Shown: positions 7,829 through 17,476, numbered from the stretch's first letter. The stretch is DNA of 64,000 bases from Fusobacterium_C necrophorum (GCF_900104395.1 NZ_FMXX01000011.1), one strand, 5' to 3'. Notes: a model not told the origin generated them from the sequence alone. Program-made: numbers and translations.

Positions 7829-9466
7829 TTATTTCATGCTTTCATCCCAAGTCCATTCTGCAATATTTGCAATTAAAGACCAGTCATGTCCATGACTGTG
7901 CATTCCTTGATTTCCAACATCAATCCTTTTATCTCCCACATAGGTATGATTTATTCTCACAAGCCAAACATAAGGAATATCTCCTTTTGTAGAAGCTCCT
8001 GTGTCTCCATCCCATTGAGCAAGTTTCCAATATTTATTTGCTTCTTCAAGACTGGAAGCTCTCATAGCCTTTTCTAAATATTCCGTTACTTTCGGATTGT
8101 TGTAAAATGTTACATTGGTCCACCCTTTTCCTGCCGTGCTCGGATGATGAGATTGGAAGAATTGATTCGGATTATGTCTTCCTCCTGCATATAACATTGA
8201 AATTTCATGGGATTTGGTTATCATTTCTTCCCAGTTACTTCCTACAAGGTTAATATGAATTCCCAATTCTTTAGCTTGACTGGAAGCTTCCACCGCTACA
8301 TTCGTTCTCAACGCATCCTTAGTCGGATAATACAAATCAAATTCGGCTCTCACACCATCTTTCTCTCGAATTCCATCTGCTCCGACTATCCAACCTGCTT
8401 CATCTAACATCTTTTTAGCTTCTTCCGGTTTATTATCTTCAATTACAGATTCCGGATTCCAGAATGAAGTTCCGTCAGTCACAGAATAAGCAGGTTTTCC
8501 GTGTCCGTTCAAAACGGTATCCACCACTTTTTGTCGATTCATTCCTACATTGAGTGCCTTTCTAATAATCGGATCACTGGTAATATCGTTTCCTACAGGA
8601 TATCCGTCCGGTGAATTGTCAATCACTCCTTTTTTCACATAAGGCATTGATAATCCTCGAACATCATTGGATTCTATATCAAATAATTTACATCCTCTTA
8701 CCTCTTTATCCGCCAATTCAGGAGTTGCATAAATCATATCCACATCTCCTGATTCCAATGCTGCCAATGCTGTATTTTCATCCAATAATACCCAAGTCCA
8801 TTTTTTAAAATATGGTTTTTTCCCATGATAATATGGATTGATTTCAAAAATGGCTTGTTCATCCGGTTTATACTCCACAACCATATAAGGTCCTGAACCG
8901 ATTGGATTATTTTTATAATTTTCGTTGTAATGGGCCTTCGGTACAATAGGAACTTCGACCAATTGAGACATGGCAAAAGTAGATCTCGGTTCTTTTAACT
9001 TAAACACAATTTGATTCTCTTTCGGAATTTCTATCTTATCTATAAAATCTAAATCCCAATGCTTTCCATCTTCTTTTAACATTTCATAAGAAAATTTTAC
9101 ATCTTCTGCCGTTACCGGCTCCCCATTTGAGAATTTAAAATCATCATGTAAATCAAATGTCCATACCAATCCGTCTTCAGATACGGTATAATTTTTTGCA
9201 AAATCTCCCACAATCTCCAAATCTGCCGTTCTTCTAAGCAAAGTACTGTGAGTAATGTGTGCTTCGTTGTACATTCCATATCTCTCTTTCGGATCAAATT
9301 CATGGGGAATTCTTGCTCCCATAGAAACTATAATTTCATCATTGGCTCTTCCTTTTCGGTCTCTTTGAACTTCTTTATTATCCTCTGAAGCTCGAGAACA
9401 TGCCAATAATAACAACATAAAGCAAAGAGTAATGACTTTGCTTACAATACTTCTTCTTTTTTTCAT
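7829..9466 (-). CDS. family 5 extracellular solute-binding lipoprotein
   Basis: A 545-residue SBP_bac_5 protein with a lipoprotein signal (LLLLACS, Cys at about residue 23). Family hallmarks are the VTAEDVKFSYEML block, GSGPYMVVEYKPDEQA and a C-terminal half with GMNRQKVVDTVLNG. It is the first gene of the importer, with GAGGAGG before the start. A histidine-rich patch near the C-terminus (GMHSHGHDW) hints at metal or metal-chelate handling, but peptide binding is equally possible. Confidence 0.88.
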   Translation of the reverse strand: MKKRRSIVSKVITLCFMLLLLACSRASEDNKEVQRDRKGRANDEIIVSMGARIPHEFDPKERYGMYNEAHITHSTLLRRTADLEIVGDFAKNYTVSEDGLVWTFDLHDDFKFSNGEPVTAEDVKFSYEMLKEDGKHWDLDFIDKIEIPKENQIVFKLKEPRSTFAMSQLVEVPIVPKAHYNENYKNNPIGSGPYMVVEYKPDEQAIFEINPYYHGKKPYFKKWTWVLLDENTALAALESGDVDMIYATPELADKEVRGCKLFDIESNDVRGLSMPYVKKGVIDNSPDGYPVGNDITSDPIIRKALNVGMNRQKVVDTVLNGHGKPAYSVTDGTSFWNPESVIEDNKPEEAKKMLDEAGWIVGADGIREKDGVRAEFDLYYPTKDALRTNVAVEASSQAKELGIHINLVGSNWEEMITKSHEISMLYAGGRHNPNQFFQSHHPSTAGKGWTNVTFYNNPKVTEYLEKAMRASSLEEANKYWKLAQWDGDTGASTKGDIPYVWLVRINHTYVGDKRIDVGNQGMHSHGHDWSLIANIAEWTWDESMK

Positions 9467-9598
9467 AACTCTATCCTCCTCTATGATATATTTTATCTTT
9501 AACTCTTTCTAAGAATAATATTGTTCTCTCCTTCTCTATTTCTCAATAAGAAATTTCCAAGTTCCTATATTTCTTCTTAAGAAACAGATTCTATTACC

Positions 9599-9627
9599 AT
9601 TATATTCTTTTATTTATATTTTGTAAA
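9599..9627 (-). promoter_or_regulatory. promoter of the peptide/nickel ABC operon
   Basis: On the minus strand: TTTACA (9622-9627), 17-nt spacer, TATAAT (9599-9604). It gives an AT-rich leader of about 130 nt containing a TTCTTAAGAA palindrome (9574-9583). Confidence 0.7.
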
Positions 9628-9686
9628 GATTAAATTTACAAAATATTTATAAAAATAACTAACTGAAAAAATCATTAAAATTGATA

Positions 9687-9863
9687 TCAAAATCCTATAG
9701 AAAAACTTCTTCCATCTCCGAGATAATACGCTATTCTAGAGCTTAGATAAGGATTTATCACTATCGTATCTGCATATCTTTTTTTCAAAAGGTTTTTAAT
9801 TCTCTTATTATAAATTTCAATTTCATCTATTAAAGAAAAATATTTGAAAAATTTATATTTTTT
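9687..9863 (-). pseudogene. C-terminal remnant of an unidentified, possibly outer-membrane, protein
   Basis: A frame of 58 codons without a start, closed upstream by a stop at 9864-9866 and ending in a TGA at 9687-9689. The translated end, INPYLSSRIAYYLGDGRSF followed by SIGF, alternates like the last strand of an outer-membrane barrel and ends in Phe. It lies exactly where the T4SS island begins, so it may be a gene cut by the insertion. Identification is uncertain. Confidence 0.35.
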
Positions 9864-9885
9864 CTAAATCTATTCAATAGTAGCA

Positions 9886-9923
9886 AACAAGGAGAAGCTT
9901 CTCTTAGTTGTTTTAATTTTTTT
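9886..9923 (+). terminator. terminator-like hairpin upstream of the T4SS
   Basis: An imperfect stem (9886-9895 with 9900-9909, around AAGCTT) followed by TTTTAATTTTTTTT. It would insulate the T4SS promoter from upstream transcription. Confidence 0.45.
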
Positions 9924-9944
9924 TGGTATTGATAATTTTTTTAA

Positions 9945-9985
9945 TTGACATTTTTATGTTCTTAATATACTATAATAGTATATTA
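9945..9985 (+). promoter_or_regulatory. T4SS operon promoter with palindromic operator over the -10
   Basis: TTGACA (9945-9950), 17-nt spacer, TACTAT (9968-9973). A perfect inverted repeat with 11-bp arms and a single central base spans 9963-9985 and covers the -10. Repression by a dimeric regulator is likely; no regulator gene was recognised in the island. Confidence 0.65.
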
Positions 9986-10099
9986 TGTAGTAGTATCATC
10001 ATAAAAAATAGCAAGAAAAAGATGAAATAAAAGGGAAATCATATAATTTTGATAAAGAACTTGGAGAGAAGAAAAAGAAAAAAGGAATGAGGATTTAGT

Positions 10100-10945
10100 A
10101 TGAAAAGAAAAATATTTATATTTTTTAGTTTTTTAGTGCTTCAGAGTTTTTTATTAGCAAATATAAATGAAAATGAACTAAAGGATCTCAAAGAAATAAT
10201 AAAAGAGGTAATCGAAAGTGAAAAGGATGAAAAAGTTGTAGATGAAAATAATATAAAATTTTCTTTAATAAGAAATAGTAAAAAAATTGAAGTTGAAAAA
10301 AAAGAAGCAGTAGCTGAAGAAATAACTCTAAAGACTTTACAGGCAGAAATAAAAGAACTTAAAGAAATTTTAAAAAATAATTTTGAAGCAGAAAGCGAAA
10401 TTGAGAATTATATTCCAGCTGAAGATTACTTGGATTTTGATGATAAAGAAGAAAAAATAGCAATATCAAACTATATTGAGTATATAAATAACTATACAAA
10501 TGATTATAATTTAGCTAGGGAAATAAATAAAAATCTTATAATCTATAGTAAAGCTTATGGAATATCTCCTGAACTCATTCTTTCAATCATTAAAGTAGAA
10601 TCAGGATTTAATCCGACTGCTGAAAGTAAAAAAGGAGCATACGGACTTATGCAGTTAACTCAAGATACTGCAAATTATTTAAAAGTAAATAGAAAAACAA
10701 TAGGGGAAAATATGAAGGGTGGAATAAAACTTTTAAGAGAGCTTTTAGATGAAAACAATAATGATTTAGTACTTACTTTAGCTAGTTATAATGCTGGTTT
10801 AGGAGTTGTAAAAAAATACAATGGAGTCCCACCTTATACTGAAACAAAAAATTATATAGAAAGAATAATGCAAGGAATGTCTACTATTTCAAGGAATGAA
10901 ATTATAATAGATAGTATAGATTTTGATAGAAAAGAAGATTTTTAA
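10100..10945 (+). CDS. VirB1-like lytic transglycosylase
   Basis: A 281-residue exported protein with a signal peptide (about 1-20), a charged coiled-coil-prone region to about 115 and a C-terminal SLT domain. The catalytic Glu167 in IIKVESGFN, GLMQL (182-186) and ASYNAG (228-233) are all present. It opens peptidoglycan for assembly of the secretion channel. It is the first gene after the island promoter. Confidence 0.9.
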   Translation: MKRKIFIFFSFLVLQSFLLANINENELKDLKEIIKEVIESEKDEKVVDENNIKFSLIRNSKKIEVEKKEAVAEEITLKTLQAEIKELKEILKNNFEAESEIENYIPAEDYLDFDDKEEKIAISNYIEYINNYTNDYNLAREINKNLIIYSKAYGISPELILSIIKVESGFNPTAESKKGAYGLMQLTQDTANYLKVNRKTIGENMKGGIKLLRELLDENNNDLVLTLASYNAGLGVVKKYNGVPPYTETKNYIERIMQGMSTISRNEIIIDSIDFDRKEDF

Positions 10946-11046
10946 GATATGTTTTATATCTGAAAATATATAATAAAAATAAGGGGAGGGGAAGAAAAAT
11001 TAAATTATTATGAAACAATTTTTATAAAAAAGGAGGATTTAAAAAT

Positions 11047-11355
11047 ATGAAGAGGAGAATGTTGTTTCAAGTAATTCTATTGTTGGTCGTGTTTTCTTTT
11101 AATGTTTATGCATCAAATGCTGGTTTTAAATGGGAATCAGGTGGGAATACAATGTTAAAATCGGCACAGGTATTGTCATTTATTTTAGGGTTTATTGCTA
11201 TTATAGTTCTTGGAGGAACTTTTATGTTCGGTTCAAGAGAAATATTTCAAAAAATCCTTCCTGTTTTTGGAGGATTGGCAATTATAGGAAGTGCTGGAGC
11301 AATTTTAACAACTTTTGGAATAAGTCAAACTACAGGACTAATTTTTATACTATAA
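11047..11355 (+). CDS. VirB2/TrbC-like major pilin
   Basis: A 102-residue protein: signal peptide ending near YASNA, a short polar loop, then two long hydrophobic helices separated by a short basic loop (SREIFQK). This is the layout of TrbC/VirB2 prepilins. A TraF-type peptidase at 29611 suggests the mature pilin may be cyclised as in RP4. AAGGAGG precedes the start. Confidence 0.8.
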   Translation: MKRRMLFQVILLLVVFSFNVYASNAGFKWESGGNTMLKSAQVLSFILGFIAIIVLGGTFMFGSREIFQKILPVFGGLAIIGSAGAILTTFGISQTTGLIFIL

Positions 11356-11423
11356 AATATAATAAATGAAATTTGCATAGTGGAATAATATCTGCTATGC
11401 AATTTTTGAAAAAGGAGACAAAA

Positions 11424-12128
11424 ATGGGCTTTTTTAGAAAAAAAGAAAAAGAAAAGCTAAAAAATAAAGAAAAGAAAGAAAGCTTAGATTATGAACAAGC
11501 TAAAGAAGAATATTTAAATACTATTTTAAATGTTAGTAAAAGCAGGTCAAATTGGGTAAGTGTTGCTATTCTTTCACTTTTTATAACTCTTTTAAGTATT
11601 TTAGGAGTATTTTATTTTGGGATGCGTTCTACAGTTATACCTTATTTTTTTGAAATAGATAGGAACGGCACAGTACATAAATTAACAGTTGGAGAATATG
11701 AAAAACAATATGTTCCAGAAGAAGCGTTAATAACACTAACTCTTAAGGAATTTATAGAAAATTCAAGGTGGATTTCAACTGATGAAGTCGTACAAAATAA
11801 TTTTGTTGAAAAAGCATTTAATTATTCTAGCCCTAAAGTGATTCAAAAATTAAAATCTATTTATGCACAAGAAGAGTTAACTAAATTGATAAAAAATGGA
11901 GTAACAAGGGATATTTTAATAGAAACTGTTACTAAAGCAGATGAAACTTTATATAATGCTAGATGGACAGAAACAATTTATAATGAAAATGGGAATATAA
12001 TAAATCAGATTGGGAAATTTGGAAATTTCAATATTCAAATTATAAAACCTAAAAATACAGCTGAAATGAAAAAGAATCCTCTTGGAATAACTATTGTAGA
12101 TTTTAATATAAGTACAAATACTAAATAA
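11424..12128 (+). CDS. virB8: VirB8/TrbF-like inner-membrane scaffold
   Basis: A 234-residue bitopic protein. The start at 11424 (MGFFRKKEK) has AAAGGAG upstream; the longer frame is unlikely. A lysine-rich cytoplasmic tail is followed by a membrane helix (about 40-62) and a periplasmic VirB8-fold domain with FFEIDRNGTVHKL near its beginning. It anchors the inner-membrane complex. Confidence 0.82.
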   Translation: MGFFRKKEKEKLKNKEKKESLDYEQAKEEYLNTILNVSKSRSNWVSVAILSLFITLLSILGVFYFGMRSTVIPYFFEIDRNGTVHKLTVGEYEKQYVPEEALITLTLKEFIENSRWISTDEVVQNNFVEKAFNYSSPKVIQKLKSIYAQEELTKLIKNGVTRDILIETVTKADETLYNARWTETIYNENGNIINQIGKFGNFNIQIIKPKNTAEMKKNPLGITIVDFNISTNTK

Positions 12129-12142
12129 AAAGGAGACCAACT

Positions 12143-12943
12143 ATGAAAATGATGAAAAAAAGCATATTACTTGGAATGATTTTTATATCTACATTATCTT
12201 TTAGTAATTCTCAAACTGAAGCTGATAGATTAGAAGCAAGTTTTTATAATGAAATTAAGACTAGCTCTAAACCCAAAATAGCTTCAGGATATAAAGAAGC
12301 TTTATATGGGACAGAAGCTAATTTTGTATATAATGATACTTCAATGTATACAGTTTATTGTAGAGTTAATTATTTAACTTCTATTTTTTTAAGTCCTGAT
12401 GAAGAGTTAATAGGAACATCAGGAGGAGACACTACAAGATGGAGTAGAAAAGAAACAATAACAGGAAGTGAAGAAGGACAAAGAGTTCTGATATTAGTAA
12501 AACCACACACAATAGGAATTAAAACTAATATTGTCATTTCGACAAATAAAAGAACTTATCAAATTCAACTGATTTCAGATAAAAGCTTATATAATCCTAT
12601 TGTAAAATGGAGCTATCCAATTACTGAAGAGTTAAATAGAAAATATAAAGCAGCAAGAGAAGAAGCAACTACTGTATTACCAACTAATTTAAACTATAAT
12701 TACTCTTTAAGTAATAATAAGTATGATTTTACACCACTACAGGTATTTGATGATGGAAAGAAAACTTATATCGTTTTTAGAGAAAATATGCAAGAAATGC
12801 CAGTTTTTTATATCTTAGAAGGAAAAAAAGAATTGATGATAACAAATAATAGACAAAAGAAAAATGTTCTAATTATTGATAGAATATTTGATAAAGCAGA
12901 ACTAAGACTAGGGGATAAAAAAGTGAGAATTACTAAGAAATAA
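12143..12943 (+). CDS. virB9: VirB9/TrbG-like outer-membrane core component
   Basis: A 266-residue exported protein (signal peptide about 4-22) with the two-part VirB9 layout. The N-terminal beta domain contains YTVYCRVNYLTSIFLSPDE and VKPHTIGIKTNIVISTNKR; the C-terminal domain contains YDFTPLQVFDDGKKTYIVF. It forms the outer-membrane core ring with VirB10. It follows the VirB8 gene after 14 nt. Confidence 0.88.
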   Translation: MKMMKKSILLGMIFISTLSFSNSQTEADRLEASFYNEIKTSSKPKIASGYKEALYGTEANFVYNDTSMYTVYCRVNYLTSIFLSPDEELIGTSGGDTTRWSRKETITGSEEGQRVLILVKPHTIGIKTNIVISTNKRTYQIQLISDKSLYNPIVKWSYPITEELNRKYKAAREEATTVLPTNLNYNYSLSNNKYDFTPLQVFDDGKKTYIVFRENMQEMPVFYILEGKKELMITNNRQKKNVLIIDRIFDKAELRLGDKKVRITKK

Positions 12944-12952
12944 GGAGTAATT

Positions 12953-14161
12953 ATGGCAGATGATAGAAAAAATATTGAAAATAATGATATATCTCAAATA
13001 AAAGTAGAAAGTACTGGACTATCCAAACAAAAAATAATTGGACTTATGATAATTATTTTTGCATTTTTAGGACTTATTTTATTTTTACATTTTGCTTTTT
13101 TTGGGAATACTCAAAAAGAAGAAAAGAAGAAAGTAGAAAAAGAAGAAGAAATTGTAAAAGAGAATGTAATTGATAAGGAAGCTGAAGAAAAGTTTGAAAG
13201 TGAACTTAGAAAGTCATATTCTGAAAAAACTAAAAAAACTTATAAAAATGAAGAAGGTAAAGAAATTATAATAGAAGAAACAAATAGCCCTAATGGTGAA
13301 AGAGATTATGAAAAAGAAAGATTAGCTGAAATTAAGGCTAAAATATCAGCATATAAGGATAAAATGTTTCAGGAAGAATTAGCTTCAAGAGGAAGTCATA
13401 TAGGAGATAATTCAAGCGCAGGAACACTAAATCCTAATAATACAATTTCACAAAGCTTTATGATGGATGGATTACAAACTCCAGCATTAAATAATAATGA
13501 TAGAATGACAAAATACAAAGATAATTTAAAAGTAGATAATGTTTATAACAAAAGTGGATTACTAAATCCTCTTTCAGAATATGAACTTAAAGCTGGAGGG
13601 ATAATCCCTATAACATTATATACAGGAATAAATACAGACATTCCTTCAAATGTTATTGCAGTTGTTAGGGAAGATGTCTATGATAGCACGTCAGGAAGAT
13701 ATTTATTAATACCGAAAGGAACGAAAGCAATAGGAACATATGATAGTGTTTTAGATTTTGGGCAAGAAAGAGTACTTTTATTATGGACAAGACTAGTTTT
13801 CCCAAATGGAAATTCAATTTCTTTAGATAAATTTGACGGAGTGGATTTGTCAGGCTATGGAGGTACAGGAGGAAAAGTAGATTCACATTTTGGAACTATG
13901 TTAAAAGCTGTTGTTCTATCTACTATACTATCTGTTGGAGATTATTATGTTTCCCCTTCATCAAAAGACAGGAACAGATATAAAACAAGCTCTCCTGAAG
14001 TAATAGCTAAAGAAGAAGTGGTAAACACTTTCTCAGAAATTGGAAAAGATTATATAGATAAAATGTTAAATGTTCAGCCAACCATTGTTGTAAAACAAGG
14101 AACAAAATTAAATATAATAATCAATTCAGATTTAGTCTTAGAGCCGTATGAGGAGTATTAG
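12953..14161 (+). CDS. virB10: VirB10/TrbI-like envelope-spanning core protein
   Basis: A 402-residue protein: short cytoplasmic N-terminus, one membrane helix (about 27-50), a charged periplasmic stalk and a C-terminal TrbI domain. The domain has GGIIPITLYTGINTDIPSN, YLLIPKGTKAIGTYDS and LLLWTRLVFPNG. It transmits energy from the ATPases to the outer-membrane pore. Its end overlaps the Shine-Dalgarno site of virD4. Confidence 0.9.
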   Translation: MADDRKNIENNDISQIKVESTGLSKQKIIGLMIIIFAFLGLILFLHFAFFGNTQKEEKKKVEKEEEIVKENVIDKEAEEKFESELRKSYSEKTKKTYKNEEGKEIIIEETNSPNGERDYEKERLAEIKAKISAYKDKMFQEELASRGSHIGDNSSAGTLNPNNTISQSFMMDGLQTPALNNNDRMTKYKDNLKVDNVYNKSGLLNPLSEYELKAGGIIPITLYTGINTDIPSNVIAVVREDVYDSTSGRYLLIPKGTKAIGTYDSVLDFGQERVLLLWTRLVFPNGNSISLDKFDGVDLSGYGGTGGKVDSHFGTMLKAVVLSTILSVGDYYVSPSSKDRNRYKTSSPEVIAKEEVVNTFSEIGKDYIDKMLNVQPTIVVKQGTKLNIIINSDLVLEPYEEY

Positions 14162-14162
14162 A

Positions 14163-16079
14163 ATGAAATTTAAAATAAGAAATATTGCAACTTATATAGA
14201 AATATCAAGAAAAATTGCTAATATGAACATTTTAATTTTTATATTCTTATTAGTAATGTTAGTATTAAATTATATTTCTATTACTATAATGAAGTATTAT
14301 GACTTTTCAATAAGTAAAATAGGGAAACCTTTGTATAATTTATATTATAGTCCTTTATTAATTTTAAAAGTTAAAAATGACCCTTTATTATTAGACCTTG
14401 TTAGAAGAAAATTTTCAATAGTGTATATTATTTTCCTCGTATTTTTTATCTCCTTTTTATTCATTGTTTCTTCTAATAAAAAAGGATTATTGGGAACAGG
14501 AAGATTTGCAACAATTCAGGAAGTTTATGAAAAGGGATTTATAAGTATTGGAAATGATTTGAAGGACGGGCTTATATTAGGAAGAATTCCATTTGAATTC
14601 TCAATAAGGACTTTAATTTTTCTTATCAATTTTCCACTATTTACAGGAACTTTTGTCTATATATTTACACCTAATTTTAAAATAATTTCATTATATTCTA
14701 TTTTATCTTTTTTAATTGCTTTATTTTTTATCATAATTGCTGAAAGAAAACTTACTATTATAGATGATACTAATGCTCATACAGGCTTGATTGCTCAAAC
14801 AAGAGGAGGAAAAGGGGCTGGTGTAATTATTCCAACAGCTTTGAACTGGATTCAAAGTTTGCTTGGGCTTGATCCTAAAAAAGAAATTTATAATGAAACT
14901 CATAACTATAGAGAAAAAGTCTTAAATAACAGAATTTTATTGTTTGATCCTTATAATGAAGATTATTCTGACCCGAATAAAGTTAGGTATAATCCTCTAA
15001 TAGAAGTTAGAATTGGAACAAAAAATGAAATAGATGATGTTACTGTAATTGCAGAAATGCTGACAGCTCCTGAACTAGTAGAAAAAAAAGATCACTGGAC
15101 AGAGAGTGCAAAAAATTTAGTTGTTGGAGCAATATTACATTTATTGTATAAAGCGAAACAAGAAGACAGAGTAGCTACTTTAGGGGAAGTTTTTGATTTT
15201 TTGACTATGCCTGATGTATTAATGGAAATTGCTAAAACCATAGATTTTTATCACGAATCTCCTAATTTTTTCAAAAAAATCTATGATGAAACCCAATTAA
15301 TAGGAGTTCCTGAAGGAGTACACCCACTTGTTTATCGTTGGGCAAACGAAATGGCAAATAAACGAGAAGAAGAATTTTCAGATATTATGAGTACTGTATT
15401 AGAAAAAATAGGGATATTTAATAGTCCTTTACTTAGGGAAGCAACAAAGTATTCTGATTTTAAGATGAAAGATTTAGCAAATGGAGATAGACCATACTCT
15501 TTATATTTAGTTATTCCTGAAGAAAATATTGCAACAGGAGGACTTATAATAAAGTTAATGACTACTTTATTTTTTACTAAGTTGACACCAAAAGATTTTG
15601 TAAATGAAAATAATAAATATAAAACAATGGCTATTCTTGATGAATTACCTCTTTTTAAATATATTCCAGCAGTTGAACGAGGTGCTGGAATTATTGCTGG
15701 AGCAAAAGTGAAATTGTTAGTCGTTGGCCAAAGTTTAAGCCAATTTTATAAAATATATGGAAAAGAAAATGCCTTGTTAGATAATTTGGGAAATAGTGTG
15801 TTTTATTCTTCAGCAAAAACAGATTATGATACAGCTTCAAAAGTATCTAAATTATTAGGGAATAAAACAATAGAATATAGCAATTCTTCGGGATCAAGTA
15901 TTTTTAGTAGTAGATGGAATAAAACTACATCTAAAAGAGAATTAATGACACCTGATGAAGTTATTAATATGAACGAAACAAGAAATTTAATAATGTTAAG
16001 AGGAAATTTAAGAACCATCTATGGTAAAAAAATAATGTACTTTAAAGAAAAATATTTTATGAAAAAAACAAAAATGTAA
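14163..16079 (+). CDS. virD4: VirD4/TraG-like type IV coupling ATPase
   Basis: A 638-residue coupling protein. The start at 14163 is preceded by GAGGAG at 7 nt. The N-terminal hydrophobic segments are followed by Walker A TRGGKGAG (about 213-220), Walker B AILDELPLF (near 490) and the LLVVGQSLSQFYKIYG block. Coupling proteins select substrates, usually through C-terminal signals. Here there is no relaxase, but six toxins share a C-terminal tail, so this ATPase is the likely reader of that tail. Confidence 0.92.
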   Translation: MKFKIRNIATYIEISRKIANMNILIFIFLLVMLVLNYISITIMKYYDFSISKIGKPLYNLYYSPLLILKVKNDPLLLDLVRRKFSIVYIIFLVFFISFLFIVSSNKKGLLGTGRFATIQEVYEKGFISIGNDLKDGLILGRIPFEFSIRTLIFLINFPLFTGTFVYIFTPNFKIISLYSILSFLIALFFIIIAERKLTIIDDTNAHTGLIAQTRGGKGAGVIIPTALNWIQSLLGLDPKKEIYNETHNYREKVLNNRILLFDPYNEDYSDPNKVRYNPLIEVRIGTKNEIDDVTVIAEMLTAPELVEKKDHWTESAKNLVVGAILHLLYKAKQEDRVATLGEVFDFLTMPDVLMEIAKTIDFYHESPNFFKKIYDETQLIGVPEGVHPLVYRWANEMANKREEEFSDIMSTVLEKIGIFNSPLLREATKYSDFKMKDLANGDRPYSLYLVIPEENIATGGLIIKLMTTLFFTKLTPKDFVNENNKYKTMAILDELPLFKYIPAVERGAGIIAGAKVKLLVVGQSLSQFYKIYGKENALLDNLGNSVFYSSAKTDYDTASKVSKLLGNKTIEYSNSSGSSIFSSRWNKTTSKRELMTPDEVINMNETRNLIMLRGNLRTIYGKKIMYFKEKYFMKKTKM

Positions 16080-16096
16080 TTAGAGAGGAGAAACAA

Positions 16097-16993
16097 ATGA
16101 GTAAAAAATTAATATTTCTTTTGCCTTTAATAAGTATTAATTTATGTGCTGAAGGATATTCTACAAATATGCCAGTTGAAGCAGACCCGGAAGAAATTTT
16201 TGAAGACTTACAAATAAAGGCAGTTGCTGGAATTTCTGAATATGAATTAAAAGAAAAAAATCAAATTACAGAAAATGCTGTTGAATTTTTTCAAAATGAT
16301 AGAATATATTATATTTCAGCAGAATATAATCAATTACAGAAGAAAACAGAAAAAAAAGATTCTAAAAATAAAGAATTTAATTTTAGAGAAAAAAACAGAA
16401 ATTTTCTAAATGCTCAACTTTTTTATCAACCAAGTGATGAAAATTACTTAATAGGATATGAATATAAAGGAATTGAAAAATTAAAAAATTTACACTCATT
16501 GATAATAGGTTATACAACTAAAGATAATCATTTCTTCATTAATCCTTACATAGAAGAAAATAAAACTGGAGTTAAAACTTATAAAAATAATGGAGAAAAA
16601 AAGAAAAAGAATATAGGAGGAGTAAATTTACAAACCTATTTAAAAATGCCTGTTTCTTTTACAGATAGATTATATGGAACAGTAGATTTCAATTTTAAAG
16701 GAAGTGAAAAGAAAGAACTAGGTATAGGACTTTATATGCCTTATAAAATGCAAATAACGGATTCAGCAAGTTTAGAATTAAATTTAAAAGTTAAATATTA
16801 TAAAGAGGTAAATAATGAAAAAAATTCCAAAGAAGATGAAAGTCAACGATTTGTTGCAAAAGTTGAACCTATTTATAATTTTACTGAAAATGTTTTTATA
16901 AGAAGTGAAGTAGGATATGTTGCAGCTAAAAAAGAAAAAGGAAATAAGAAAGATGAATTTTCAGTAGGAGTTGGAATAGGTTTTAAATTCTAA
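16097..16993 (+). CDS. putative outer-membrane beta-barrel protein of the T4SS island
   Basis: A 298-residue protein with a signal peptide (about 1-18, ending ISINLCAEG), many alternating amphipathic strands and a terminal Phe (VGVGIGFKF), all consistent with a small beta-barrel. No standard T4SS subunit matches. It lies between virD4 and the toxin cassettes, 17 nt after virD4. It could be an accessory pore, adhesin or exclusion factor; family unrecognised. Confidence 0.6.
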   Translation: MSKKLIFLLPLISINLCAEGYSTNMPVEADPEEIFEDLQIKAVAGISEYELKEKNQITENAVEFFQNDRIYYISAEYNQLQKKTEKKDSKNKEFNFREKNRNFLNAQLFYQPSDENYLIGYEYKGIEKLKNLHSLIIGYTTKDNHFFINPYIEENKTGVKTYKNNGEKKKKNIGGVNLQTYLKMPVSFTDRLYGTVDFNFKGSEKKELGIGLYMPYKMQITDSASLELNLKVKYYKEVNNEKNSKEDESQRFVAKVEPIYNFTENVFIRSEVGYVAAKKEKGNKKDEFSVGVGIGFKF

Positions 16994-17007
16994 AAAAGAG
17001 ATATAAA

Positions 17008-17118
17008 ATGACTGAAAAAGAAAGAAAAGAAATAGAAGATAAATTAGGACCTATTACAGAAGGTGATGAAGAGTTTTTTAAGAATGAAAATGTAGAGGGA
17101 GAAATTGTAGAAAAATGA
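17008..17118 (+). CDS. small acidic hypothetical protein
   Basis: A 36-codon frame (MTEKERKEIEDKLGPITEG...) 15 nt after the barrel gene. It has no clear Shine-Dalgarno site and no recognised family. It may be a remnant of an antitoxin or of the broken gene that follows. Confidence 0.3.
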   Translation: MTEKERKEIEDKLGPITEGDEEFFKNENVEGEIVEK

Positions 17119-17128
17119 CCTCGTATAA

Positions 17129-17341
17129 TCCTTTTTAAGGGCGAAAGGGATTTCTATTGAAAAATTCTTACTTTATGATAGGCAAACTAAAAAAACTTTC
17201 AATCCTGATGACATAAAAAATTTATCTTTAAAGGAACAAATGGAATATAAAAATAAAAATGTATATCCAATGATAGAAGGTTTTTATATTTTTAATGATG
17301 CAGACAAGTTTTATCATTCAAAAAACATATTTTTTGAATGA
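17129..17341 (+). pseudogene. gene remnant without a start codon
   Basis: An open frame of about 70 codons (IEKFLLYDRQTKKTFNPDD ... YHSKNIFFE) that begins after a stop at 17126-17128 and has no usable start. The composition is coding-like. Probably the 3' end of a deleted cassette; the shared toxin tail is absent. Confidence 0.4.
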
Positions 17342-17423
17342 TAACTTCCTCAATAAATTTTCAATAGAAAATTTCAACAAAAAACCATTCAAAATTATAA
17401 AAAACTAAGATTTTTGAATGAAA

Positions 17424-17434
17424 TTTGATATAAT
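17424..17434 (+). promoter_or_regulatory. extended -10 promoter of the Fic cassette
   Basis: TTTGATATAAT with the extended -10 TG at 17426-17427 and TATAAT at 17429-17434; no good -35. It lies 43 nt upstream of the antitoxin gene. Confidence 0.45.
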
Positions 17435-17476
17435 AAAATTAAGAAAATACTATGACAAAATGAAGGAGGGTTTATT

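Noticed and set aside
9467..10099. Riboswitch in the leaders at the 9.5-10 kb divergent region
   Set aside because: Only short AT-rich hairpins were seen; no conserved riboswitch core could be recognised.
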